Of a stretch of 64,000 nt of DNA, positions 54,201 to 64,000 are shown piece after piece. The DNA lies in NCBI RefSeq assembly GCF_002078875.1, contig NC_034409.1:12123399-12187398 (forward strand), written 5' to 3'. Origin of the DNA: Numida meleagris (taxonomy: Eukaryota; Chordata; Aves; Galliformes; Numididae). Both the position numbers and the translations under genes were made by a program. Every line of letters starts with the position of its first letter. The first letter of the stretch is position 1. The notes under the pieces were generated by a model. That model was given only the letters and a program-made list of their open reading frames with translations, was not told the DNA's origin and searched no databases.

Positions 54201-55610
54201 AAGGGGGTACAAAAGACAGACATAGGCTCTGCAAGAACAAGACAGAAGGGAGAAGAGAGAGAAAGGAACTGCTACAATGCCATCCCCATTGGGTAAGAAC
54301 TCTGCTGCGTACCTGCAGTGGTTCCTCTCCACCTCAAGCAGAGAAAGCAAGCTGCTCTTTAGTTTGCCATTTGCCACACTCCTGCCATTGCAACAGTCAT
54401 TTCTGAAGGGTTGTCTTCTACTGTCACTGGACAGTAAGAGCAACATATTGTATGTGCATGTGCTTTCTGCTTCAGCTTTCCTTCATGACCAGGTGATACT
54501 GCAACACTCATACGCAACAAGCCATTCAAGATTCAAGGCAAGTCCTCGCTCCCTGAAAACATTTATACAGTGCAGAACAAGTGAGACTAAAAACACTCAG
54601 CAGCCCTGTGGTTAGGAAGATGAATGTTGGTGTCCCGAGATCTGTCCCTGCTCCAGGTTCTGGCAGGATACAAATACAGAGCAGGATTCATCTCATCCAA
54701 GTTTAGATCTCTATACTGGCACCAACAGGCTTTTACACTCAGAAGAGAGCAACAGGCCCCTTTGGAAAGACATTAATACTATGCTTTTAGGATGAAATTA
54801 ATCATCCTCCAGAAGCATCAGTTTCCTTCCATTGACTGGATAGAGTATGCAGAGTCATGCTGAACTTCTCAATTCCTAAACCCAGAACAGATTCATCCCT
54901 ACTACAATATTCCCAGATGTCTTCAGTTTCAAGCATTTCTTGAGAGCATCTATAGGATCAGGCTGCATGAAGGAGATGAGCAGGGAAACCCCAAAGGTTC
55001 GTCTGCAGCTAATTATGGGGGCAACACCTCCACCCCAATGCCCACAGCTGATGCAGGGCCGCAGCCCCATAGCAGCTGAGCTGCAGTTCTGCCAACCACA
55101 GACAGCCCAGGGGCTGAAGAGGATCAGGGTCTGTGGGGGTCAGGACCTGCCCACCCTGTGTCCTGCTGAACCTAAAGCTGCTTTCCTGGCCATCACCTGC
55201 TCCTGTGCCCTCATCCTTTGAAGAAGAGCACAAACATGATGCTTTGGAAAGTTAAAAAAAAAAAAAGTAAGTAACTCTGGTTTGTAAAAACAAATATTTC
55301 CCAGTGCATCTAAATAGCAAGCAATTGCTTACGTCTTTGCAAAAGCAGTATGCTGATAACTTGAAGTCTTTCTTTCTGAAGTTCACATTCTTTTCACAGA
55401 ACCTCTGTCCTCCTCCCAGCAAGACAGCACTGCTTCCCACTAGATGTGTGTTCGGGTGCATAGTGACAGCAGTTCAGAGCTTGACACAAGCTGTCAGAGA
55501 AAAATGTTTCCTTCTAGCAGGGAGTGAACACAGTTTACCTCACAGTGCAAACCCTGCACAGATCATCACAGCTCCTTTCTTCCAGGTGTTGTGCCTGCAA
55601 CACAGCAAAA
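51208..55610 (+). other. Intergenic, no gene seen
   Basis: About 4.4 kb. Contains an A-run at 53644-53657 and several unrecognised open frames (for example 52694-53023 minus, 54087-54446 minus, 54277-54615). Frames on opposite strands overlap throughout and none has a recognisable domain or splice context. Confidence 0.5.
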
Positions 55611-55735
55611 AATCAGAGAATCATTAAGGTTGAAGAAAACCTCTAAGATCATCTTGTCCAACCACTGAAACATCACCACCACCACCACGCCCACTTTGCT
55701 ATGCCACTCAGTGCTACATTAGCACATCTCTCCCT
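55611..55735 (-). repeat. CR1 LINE 3' tail
   Basis: AATCAGAGAATCATTAAGGT, CTAAGATCATCTTGTCCAAC, a CACCACCACCACC run and then CCACTCAGTGCTACAT: a diverged antisense CR1 3' end of the same type as at 63783. Confidence 0.85.
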
Positions 55736-58271
55736 GGTACATAGTCCATGATCTCAGCTTTAACACCGTTTAGCCAATTTCTTTGCTTTTTGCAGACTCC
55801 TGAATGATTCCACTGATTTGGTCCACTTTTTTTTTTCTCCCCAGATTGCCGTTAGGGATTTTTCTGTTGTTGTTTTAAAAGAATTTGGGATACTTTAAAG
55901 ATCTCAGCCTGGGTCTGTCAAGGAAGTAGGAGTCTGTTCTCATGGACTGTAGAGGAAATCCATGCCTGGGTATTCCGTTCTTCCACCGAGGACACAGGCA
56001 GAAGCAGAAAGCCTTTCTGCATCATTACGTGTGTGTTATGATTGATGAGAAAGAGAAAATGAAAAAGAATTTTGCCATCCAAACAGGACGTGTGCACACA
56101 TACACACATGAACACTCATAAAAACACATGCAGACACCACACAAGGAGCCTTGCTCATCCAGACCTTTGCCAGTAACACCTCTGTGGGCCCAAAGCTCTC
56201 TCACGTTGGGGTTATTTTTGGTTTTCTATCATAAAAACAGACATTTGACATTATAATGCATTTTAATGCTTGGGTTAACCATATATTTTCAGCTGTATTT
56301 GTGAAATGATTATTCTGTTCTCGAGGATTTAAAAGACAGCCCTCATAAAAACAGCGAAGTGAGGGGGCTTAGTGAGCACCATCTACATCATGCCTGAATG
56401 CCAAGGTACTCTGTATCACCCTGAGTATTCTGAAGGATGCTTAAGGGATGATAAAGAGACAAGGCGATGAAAACTTACCCCACTGCACAGCACAGCAGCA
56501 CTGGTAGAAGAATATGGTTGTGATTTGCTGGGCATCGTAGCTGTGTTATGCCCATCCTGGAATTAACCCATCCAGGACTTTTTGTCTCACAAGAAAAAGG
56601 GAGATTACAGCACAACTGAGCAAAGTCTGCAGATATGACATGCTTATACCATTCACAGTATGACATTCAGTTGCTGCCTAATAGGGTAATTTTCAATTTC
56701 TTACACAGGCGATACATTAACTAGCTGTGTTTGTAGCATACGGATTTTTGAGAATGGGAATTCAGGAGTTATTATTTTCATAATCACTTTTACAAGGAAC
56801 ACAATTTTTATCTCCTCTTAGTATTTCCCCTGTGGAAGAAAAAAGAAACACCTTCAAATTAAACTAATGCCAGTTGTCTATTACTGGATGGTACAAAGAG
56901 AGACAGAAATTAAGGACTAACAATATTCTGAAACTAGCACGACCTTAAATTACAGGAGGTTAATCAATCACTTCAGATGTAAATTTCCGTCTGCTCTCAC
57001 CTTGAGTTCTGAATGCCTTCAATCAAGGTGGCATAATGGAAACTGACGATCAAAGGCTGCAACTGCTGGAGGAGCAAGCCTGCAAGCTGGGGAGATGGCT
57101 GGGGCTGGAATTTGGGACTTTTTGACAAAAAAGGCTTTGGAGATTCACTCCCTCAGGAACCTGTAAGGCCTAACCAAGGGACAGAACAGGTTTCAATATT
57201 TAACAAAAGGCAAAAGAGCTTGTAAAGCCCAGCATGGGTGGGAGCTTCAGTGGTTCTGGTTGGGCACACAGAGACACCAGGGAGATGGGAAGGGGAGAAG
57301 AGGCTTTGGGGAACATCACAAGATCACCGCTCAGGTTCACACCCATGTGCAGGCTGAACTGTGACCAGCAGGGCTGTTCCATAACGCCACTACCCGGTAG
57401 GAGAACAGCTGATGGCAGCAGAACTCGCAGCCCTGCATCCTGCAATACAGACATGGCCACAAAACCTAGAGAACCAATGATAAAGTGATGGGGCTTGGCC
57501 TTGCCAAGGAACCTGCGAGAAGCTGCAGCACCAGCATCCTAACGCATTGCCCTGCACAAAATCTTCTTGAAAGCAGAGGCAAAGCTCCAGAATCTCTGAC
57601 TGTGTAGTCTTCTTTAGCATGAGTGCACAAAAAAAAGACCCATGGACATCAGAATCGAAAATTAGAGAGAGAGAGGCCAGTGCTCTGAATATATAAAATA
57701 AGCAGTGTTTCTAAGACTTCATTTTGAAAATCTGGGGGGATCTTCAGACATAAAGGCCAATTCTGAATCAGAGAAGAAGCTCCAGAGCAGCAGTGCCCGC
57801 TTGGACACCTGCCGCCCCACACAGAAGATGCACTGAGTGCTGAACTGGAGGTGCTCTTGTTCCGCTGAGCACATCCTCCTGCAGGCTCCTGCTCCCTGGA
57901 CTCTTCCCAGCAGGGTGCAAACCAGCAGTAGTCATCCTGATTTTCCCCTCCTTAGTGATACTGTTTCTTACAAAGCACGCTCATTTTAAATAAGTAATTT
58001 GGGCGTTCACTTGTCTCCCCATGTTTAGGAAGATTCTAGAGGGTTAAAAATATTTTGATTGTATCTTTACAAGAATAATAAGTTTTATAAAGCTCTAAAT
58101 CATACAAATCAGAGCAAATTCCCTGTGAAATTAAAAAAATGAAAATAAAACTGGCTCAACTGAAATCAAACATAAATCTCTGGTTTCGGGCACTGTACCT
58201 GGCTCATGGGGGTGACACACAGCAGCAGTCCCTGTCCCATACCAATCGCAGCCTGACCACTCTGCAGCCAT
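55736..58271 (+). other. Intergenic, no gene seen
   Basis: No exon or transposon recognised. Open frames (57200-57460 minus, 57234-57488 plus, 57390-57620 minus) mutually overlap and are unrecognised. Confidence 0.5.
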
Positions 58272-58455
58272 ATCACAGAATCATAGAGTCACTAAGGTTG
58301 GAAAGTCCATGAGCCCATCCCCACCATGCCCACTGACCATATCCCTCAGTGCCACATCCACATGTTTCTTGAACACCTCCCTGGGCAGCCTGTGCCAGTG
58401 CCTCACCACTCCTTCTGAGAAGAAACTGTTCCTAATATCCAACCTGTATCACCTC
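58272..58455 (-). repeat. CR1 LINE 3' fragment
   Basis: ATCACAGAATCATAGAGTCA, ACTAAGGTTGGAAAG, CCACCATGCCCACTGACCAT, CTTGAACACCTCCCTGGGCA and TTCCTAATATCCAACCTG: antisense CR1 3' UTR and ORF2 C-terminus. 5'-truncated at about 58455. Confidence 0.9.
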
Positions 58456-59094
58456 ACACACAGAACCAGAGGCAGAGCTGCCAGCCTGCTTTTCTGCTGC
58501 TTGTCACTCAGCTTGGACAGCACAAAGGACAATTTGGCCACGGTTTTATTTACCATTCCCTATTCTATACATAAAACAGATCATCCTAAATGCACATATA
58601 TATATGTCTATAGCTGCGTGCAGTTACATACATTTAAGCCAATTTCTCGCAGAGGTGCTGACGAACTGCAGCACTTCAGCAGAGCTGTGCCTTCAAAACG
58701 CAGCTTTCAGTCCCCACCTGCAGGCAGGACGGAGCAGAGCGCCCAGCACCAGTGCCTGCGTGTGAGATCCTGCCGGAGCTACGCCTTGGTGACTCACCAG
58801 CCTGAGCTCTTGGGGCCCTGGTGCTGCAATTTGCCTGTTATTCTGCTTCTCTATGAGAGTCAGGCTGGGGTTAAAAGCACTGATTTGTTATATGCATATA
58901 TGTGTATTTCGGCAACATGACAAAAAGCAATCAATTTTAAACTGAGGAAAAACGACTGAGTGCAAAGCACTCCTGCTGCAGTGTTCCTGCTCTCATGCCA
59001 GGCAGAAATTTCATTCTAACTAAAAGAAGAAAGCAAATTAGTCAAACAGCAGGGATGTACCCATTGTACGAACAAAATCGTTGGAGCAAAATCA
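58456..59094 (+). other. Intergenic, no gene seen
   Basis: Short TA-rich run near 58597-58606. An open frame starting in the CR1 at 58309 runs through to 58920, but it crosses the repeat boundary and has no recognised domain. Confidence 0.5.
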
Positions 59095-59668
59095 TTTGGG
59101 AGCCATCATGGATCAATTAAAGGTCAACCAGGGGATCAGGCCCAATCAGCATGGGTTCATGAATAGTAAACCTTGCTTGACAGACCTGATTTCATTCTAT
59201 GACATGGTGACCTGTTTAGTAGATGAAGGTAGGGCTGTCGATGTGGTCTACCTGGACTTCAGTAAGGCCTTTGACACTGTCCCCCACAGCATCCTCAGGC
59301 GAAGCTGGGTGCCCATGGTTTGGATGGGCATACGCTCTGCTGGGTGAAACACTGGCTGGATGGCCAGGCCCACAGAGTTGTGGTCAATGGAGTTAAATCC
59401 AGTTGGCAGCCAGTCATGAGCGGCGTCCCCCAGGGCTCGGTGCTGGGGCCGCTTCTATTCAACATCTTTATCAATGATCTTGATGAGGGGATTGAGTGCA
59501 CCCTCAGTAAGTTTGCAGACAACACCAGGTTGGGAGGGTGTGTTGGTCTGCTGGAGGGTAGAAAGGCACTACAGAGGGACCTGGATAGACTGCATCGATG
59601 GGCCAAAGTACACAGTATGAGTTTCAATAGGGCCAGGTGTCAGGTCCTGCCTTTTTGTCACAACAACC
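59081..59668 (+). pseudogene. CR1 reverse transcriptase remnant, left half
   Basis: Two overlapping frames cover the reverse-transcriptase core. The first (to about 59310) has QHGFMNSKPCLTDLISFYD and the motif A segment [15 protein letters not shown]. The second (from about 59320) has motif [21 protein letters not shown] and motif [11 protein letters not shown] frameshift near 59310 separates them. The LTR insertion follows in the region after motif C. Confidence 0.9.
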
Positions 59669-59673
59669 CCGGG
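59669..59673. repeat. Left target-site duplication of the LTR
   Basis: CCGGG immediately before the LTR. The right copy is CCAGG. Confidence 0.7.
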
Positions 59674-60188
59674 TGTCTACGGTTTACGGGCATTCAGCCC
59701 AGTTCCATGACGAATAGGATGGGGGACCCATGGACCCATGTCCTGGGAAAGGGAAAAGGGAAAAAAAAAGGGTAGGGAGATGGGCCTGAGAGCAAAAACA
59801 GCGGCAACAATCTGAGGAGAAACAAACTTATTTACTAAATAAGACATAGGAATGCAAGACAACACACTATAATACAATATAATTACAAGTTAAGCTGATA
59901 AATCCAATACAGTGAGGGAGAACGTCCAAAAATCAAGGTAGGCCTTACTCTAGTACCGACGATAGGACGGCTGGAGAGCGAGGTGCTGCCGGGATGAGAG
60001 ACGGGCGGAAAGAGAACAAGGTCTTGTGATCGGCGAGTTTTTATCTTTCCCTCTGACCGGAAATAGTAACAGAGGAGCAAAGTCCCCTGGGGAACGTAGT
60101 AGTCCTTCTCTTCTGAGAACCAGGTACATACACTACGTGATGTTATGATGTGGAATACCAATAAGTGAAAAATCATAAAACCATGACA
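59674..60188 (-). mobile_element. Solo LTR of an endogenous retrovirus, nested in CR1
   Basis: A 515-bp insertion bounded by TG...CA. On the minus strand it starts TGTCATGGTTTTATGATTTT and ends ACCGTAGACA. It is flanked by CCGGG (59669-59673) and CCAGG (60189-60193), a 5-bp target duplication with one difference at a possible CpG. The minus strand has a TATA-like GATAAAAAC around 60036-60045 and a polyadenylation-like AGTAAATAAG near 59832. No gag, pol or env sequence and no second LTR are present, so it is a solo LTR left by recombination. The family looks avian ERV-like. The short minus-strand open frame inside it (60176-59883) is probably meaningless. Confidence 0.85.
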
Positions 60189-60193
60189 CCAGG
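60189..60193. repeat. Right target-site duplication of the LTR
   Basis: CCAGG immediately after the LTR. It differs from the left copy only at the third base. Confidence 0.7.
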
Positions 60194-60250
60194 CAACCCT
60201 ACAGGCTTGGGGAGTGGCTGGAAAGCTGTCTGACGGAAAGGGACCTTGGT

Positions 60251-60837
60251 GTGCTGATGGACAGTCGGCTGAATGTGAGCCAGCAATGTGCCCAGGCCAT
60301 GAAGGCCAATGGCATCCTGACTTGTATCAGGAATGGTGTGGTGAGCAGGAGTAGGGAAGTAATCCTGCTCCTGTACTCAGCACTGGTGAGGCCTCACCTC
60401 GAGTACTGTATTCAGTTTTGGGTGCCTCAGTACAGAAAGGACACTGAGGTGCTGGAGCAGGTCCAAAGAAGGGCAACAAGGCTTGTGAAGGGCTTGGAGA
60501 ATATGCGCTACGAGGAGAGACTAAAGGAACTGGGGCTGTTTAGTCTGGGGAAGAGGAGACTAAGGGGAGACCTTATTGCTCTCTTCAAATACCTGAAAGA
60601 TGATTGCAGTGAGAGCAGGGTTGGTCTCTTCTCACTGAGAAGACAGTGACAGGTGGCAAGACAAGGCGAAATGGCCTCAAGTTGCGCCAGGGGAGGTTTA
60701 GGTTGGATATCAGGAAAAACTTCTTTACAGAAAGAGTTGTTAAGCACTGGAACAGGCTCCCCAGGGAGGTGGTTGAGTCACCATCCCTGAATGCATTTAA
60801 AAACTGTTTGGATGTGGTGCTCGGGGACATGATTTAG
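60251..60837 (+). pseudogene. CR1 ORF2 C-terminal remnant, right half
   Basis: Resumes after the LTR with [20 protein letters not shown] and [20 protein letters not shown], continues through [20 protein letters not shown], then, after a frame change near 60649, [20 protein letters not shown] and [12 protein letters not shown]. It is the C-terminal part of ORF2 of the same split element and has no catalytic motifs. Confidence 0.9.
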
Positions 60838-60934
60838 TGGTGGGTTGTTAGAGTTAGGGTAGTATGGTTAGGTTGTGGTTGGACTTGATGATCTTGAAGG
60901 TCTTTTCCAACCTGAGCAATTCTATGATTCTGTG

Positions 60935-63782
60935 AAAATCAGACCAATGCCCCTATTTCCAGAGCACCAATGGTATATACACACAGGACATTTGCGGACG
61001 GGGTACAGCACCCCACTGCTCTCTCAAACTCAAACTCCCACCAAGCCCCTGTCTGCACCAAAGATTTTGGCTGCCTGGTAAATTGCTACACAGACTGTAA
61101 GGCAGTGAAATCATAAAGGCTCCAGGAATTGAAGGCTTTGATTAAAGTTCACATTCAGCCCTCCCACATGTGAGGGGGTTCCAGCAATAGCCAAGCCCCC
61201 TCCTTGCCTGCTGACGGGCAGTCTGCTCATCGGTGCAGGATTACTCGGAGCTGTCAAAAGTCATTTCAAATCCCATCAGCAGCAGCTGTCTGGGAAGGAG
61301 AATATTAACCCCCAGTCCCAGATAGCTGGGAGCTGCAGTTCCACTAGTTCTGAATGAAAATTACCCTGCAATAAGTTTGTCTTCTTATTTTTGTTACAAC
61401 ACAGACCTTTAATTAATACATTTTCACAGCTGAAATAATGAGTTTTCTCTATTGTATCTGTCTGATAATTTATTTTCTAAGAGAAATGAGAGTGATCGCT
61501 ATTTTAAAACATGGGCTTCACATTTTTTTTCATTTCATTTACAATATCTGCATAGATAAATCAAAAAAAAAAAAAAAAAAAAAACCAACCCAACCACTCT
61601 CCACCACCCCAGCAGAACGGGATTAATTTACTACAACAAAAGCGGATGGGAGCATCAGAAGCACTCACTCAAAATATGCTCACAGTGACTAATATCATGA
61701 ATATGAAAAGCTATCTTCACTGATTCCAAGCTGCAGATGAATCTTGGCAGAAAGGAAGCCAAAGGAAATGAATGTAATAGCTGCAAAATATGTAAAGATG
61801 ACATAGAGAGGAAAGTCTAGACAATGTGAGATGATTGCCATGTTTTCCTGTTTGGAATGAAAAACTCCGCTTTTGATTGTTCTGAGCTTGATCTGCTGAA
61901 TGCGCATCACTCTTCCAACCCATATGGGCAAGTGCTTTGCCATATGTTTTAGTACACGGCATGAGTACCCGGAGATGCACTACTGCTGAAAATACAGAAA
62001 AAAAAAAAAACAAAAAACCCAAACCACATGAAGTGTTGCCTACAGATCAGAGGTGCACTAACAAGAAGGTGGAGCTTCCCCAGTTCTTTAAAGCAAACAC
62101 CTCCCCTTTACAGCATATTTTTCCCTCTCAGTGCTCACTGCCTCCTGCCCTCTTCCTGCCCACGGGGAGCACCTCCTGCCTTCCAGCTCCAGGTGTGCAC
62201 CATAGCTGCATCACCGCCTCACACAGAGCAAAGGCCCACAGGCAGACACCCTTCTCCCTTCCAACCTCTTGGGAAATGTGGGAGGAAAACCTGTGCGTGA
62301 GGACATGTGCTTCATGCCTTCCTTCTCCTCCACGCACCTCCTGCTGCTCTCCTTCCTTACATCTCCATGACGTTCCTGTGTGTCTCCCAACTGCATTCCC
62401 GTTCCCTTATGCCCCCAGTTCATTTCCACAGCAACAGGACACTGCTCTGTCATAAAACCAGCACCTACTGCAAGCCATGAAGGGAGCTGTCAGCTGATGG
62501 CTAACAAGGAGGAAGGTGAGGACTCTCGAAACTTCTGAATGCATTGAAAAAATCTTTATGTTATGGAACAGAGCATCTGAATAGCTTGTGCAACCTCAAC
62601 CCCTTATTTTTATCGGATGCAGCGCTCACGTGCATGGTTGTCAAACCTCAGCATATCCTGGTTAAGTCAGGCTGTGGGCACCTGAATGCAGCCTGTCTCT
62701 GATCTTTGAATGTGATTGTACTGAAGCTGGTTATTACTACCTGCATAACCACACCCACTGCAGTTTTGGGACACTAAGAGCATGTGCTTCTAGTCCAACA
62801 TCCAGGAGGTTACTACTGCTTAAATCTTTCTGATGTCTTAAGCCAACAAAAAGTAACACTTTACATGTTCAGAAATGCACTGTAAAGAATAAATGATGCT
62901 CCAAGATTGTAATTCAGTATGTACTGCCCATAACAGAGCACTTGCTGCATTCTGCAGCACAGTGTCTGGGCTTATGCTCACAACTGCATCCCAAGGTGTC
63001 TGGAAACGATTTCTCCACTAATACCTGAACTAGATAAAAAGCATTGCAGGGAGTTGGCAGTATTGCTTGTTGATCTCAGTTGTTTTTTATCTCTTGGTTT
63101 ACTTTGTATTCTGAGACAATGAAAACCTTCACAGTTTGAAAACATGAGTCTGTGTATGGAAGGAAATCTGAAATAGGCATGCAGCACCAAATTTTGGATA
63201 TCCTGCTGAGTAAAAAACAGAAACTGGTTTTCAGAATAGAGGTTCAGTTATTACTTACATGAAGCATTCATGTTACTGCAAAACAAAAATCAGCAAAAAA
63301 TGTCATTTTTTAAAAAATATGTTACAAAGTAGAAATTCTGTGCTTTTAGAAACTGCTTTGCCAATGACTATTTGAGGCATCCAGGACACGGCTCACAAAC
63401 CCAACACCCTACAGAGCACAGATTTCCTTTCTTGCCTTTGTAAACCAGTGTTTGAGAGAATGATTGCTGCTAAGAATTGTTGTTCTGGCTGCAGGAACTT
63501 TCAAAGAGCTTTAGTGTAGAACATCACACCTCCTCGCTTCTTCCATCCTATCTTTCCCTGAATAGGAAAATCCACAGATTTCATAATGCCTGTCCTGTGA
63601 TCCCTTCCCTGACCTTGGCTCCAACTCTCAGAGAAAGTGTGCATAAAAATGACCCCTGCACAGACACAGCCATGCAGAGCCTTACACCAGTACTGGTTGG
63701 CATGGCTATGTCACTGAGCTACTTCATGTTGCCAGGCATGGAAAATTCAGTGTAACACTACGGAAATTCCACAAGGGACTTC
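60935..63782 (+). other. Intergenic, no gene seen
   Basis: Contains (A)22 at 61563-61584 and an A-rich run near 61998-62018. A block at about 61130-61380 resembles non-coding regulatory sequence (see findings). Open frames at 61937-62455 (172 residues) and on the opposite strand overlap in pyrimidine-rich DNA and are unrecognised. Confidence 0.5.
61563..61584. repeat. (A)22 homopolymer
   Basis: Twenty-two consecutive A residues. No retrocopy body was recognised beside it. Confidence 0.95.
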
Positions 63783-64000
63783 GAATCATAGAATCATTAG
63801 GGTTGGAAAACACCACTAAGGTCATCTTGTCCAACCACCAACCCATCTCCACCATGCCCGCTAACCCATGTCCCTCAGTGCCACATCTCCACGTTTCTTG
63901 AACACCTCCAGGGTCAGTGAATCCACCTCCCTGGACAGCTTCATCACTCTTTCCAATAAGAATTTTTTCCTAATACCCATCCTGAACCTCCCCTGGCACA
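63783..64000 (-). repeat. CR1 LINE 3' fragment, runs off the window
   Basis: GAATCATAGAATCATTAGGG, TCTTGTCCAACCACCAACCC, CCACCATGCCCGCTAACCCA, CGTTTCTTGAACACCTCCAG and AACCTCCCCTGGCACA: antisense CR1 3' UTR and start of the ORF2 C-terminus. It continues beyond the end of the window. Confidence 0.93.

Larger units (their letters stand above)
59095..60934 (+). repeat. CR1 LINE split by a solo LTR
   Basis: Sense CR1, 5'-truncated within the reverse transcriptase. The left part (59095-59673) and right part (60189-60934) are co-linear and resume exactly where the other stops (CAACAACCCC / AGGCAACCCTACAGGCTTGG). The element ends in TTCTATGATTCTGTG. The reverse-transcriptase motif C reads FADNT instead of FADDT, so the second catalytic aspartate is lost, and frames are broken. 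About 515 bp of LTR separates the halves. The 5' edge is approximate. Confidence 0.94.

Noticed and set aside
59883..60176. 97-residue minus-strand open frame
   Set aside because: Falls wholly inside the solo LTR, so it is an LTR-internal chance frame and not a viral gene.
61937..62455. 172-residue open frame, Pro/Ser-rich
   Set aside because: Lies in pyrimidine-rich DNA that lowers stop frequency, is overlapped by other frames on both strands, and shows no known protein similarity.
44946..64000. 3' end of PHTF2, the neighbour expected from mammalian synteny
   Set aside because: No exon resembling it was recognised on the minus strand. The gene probably lies beyond the window.

Overview
This window is vertebrate nuclear DNA, almost certainly from a bird and probably a galliform (chicken-like). 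It has long AT-rich introns, a nearly recognisable mammal-type gene, and many fragments of the avian LINE CR1, whose 3' tail is the octamer ATTCTATG (CATAGAAT on the other strand). No bacterial, plasmid or phage features were seen.

The only protein-coding gene I can support is the 3' end of MAGI2 (membrane-associated guanylate kinase, WW and PDZ domain-containing 2) on the + strand. Two exons are visible. One, at 21122-21260, encodes the second half of the last PDZ domain. The other is the terminal coding exon, 41944-42743. They are joined by a phase-1 intron of about 20.7 kb. The stop codon is at 42741-42743 and the 3' UTR probably runs to about 44.94 kb, where an AATAAA precedes a T/GT-rich stretch. 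Bases 1-21121 are upstream intron; the exon for the first half of that PDZ domain was not found and should lie before the window. A 117-nt open segment at 35335-35451 inside the last intron has splice-like edges and the right phase to be a cassette exon or an alternative last exon. This is a candidate only.

From about 45 kb to the end the window looks intergenic. I found no second gene. The neighbour known in mammals beyond the MAGI2 3' end (PHTF2) is not recognisable here.

Repeats dominate the recognisable non-coding content. There are younger CR1 copies on both strands, the largest at 2455-5069 with endonuclease and reverse-transcriptase remnants. There are two strongly decayed ancient CR1 bodies (about 12.1-13.4 kb, minus; about 16.4-17.6 kb, plus) and many short 3' tails. 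Three items stand out. The CR1 at 47370-48226 has a tail expanded to 23 perfect octamers, interrupted by an unresolved base. A 515-bp solo retroviral LTR is nested inside the CR1 at 59095-60934, with 5-bp target duplications. A CR1 tail lies only about 135 bp upstream of the last MAGI2 exon. I saw no evidence of a novel multi-gene system.
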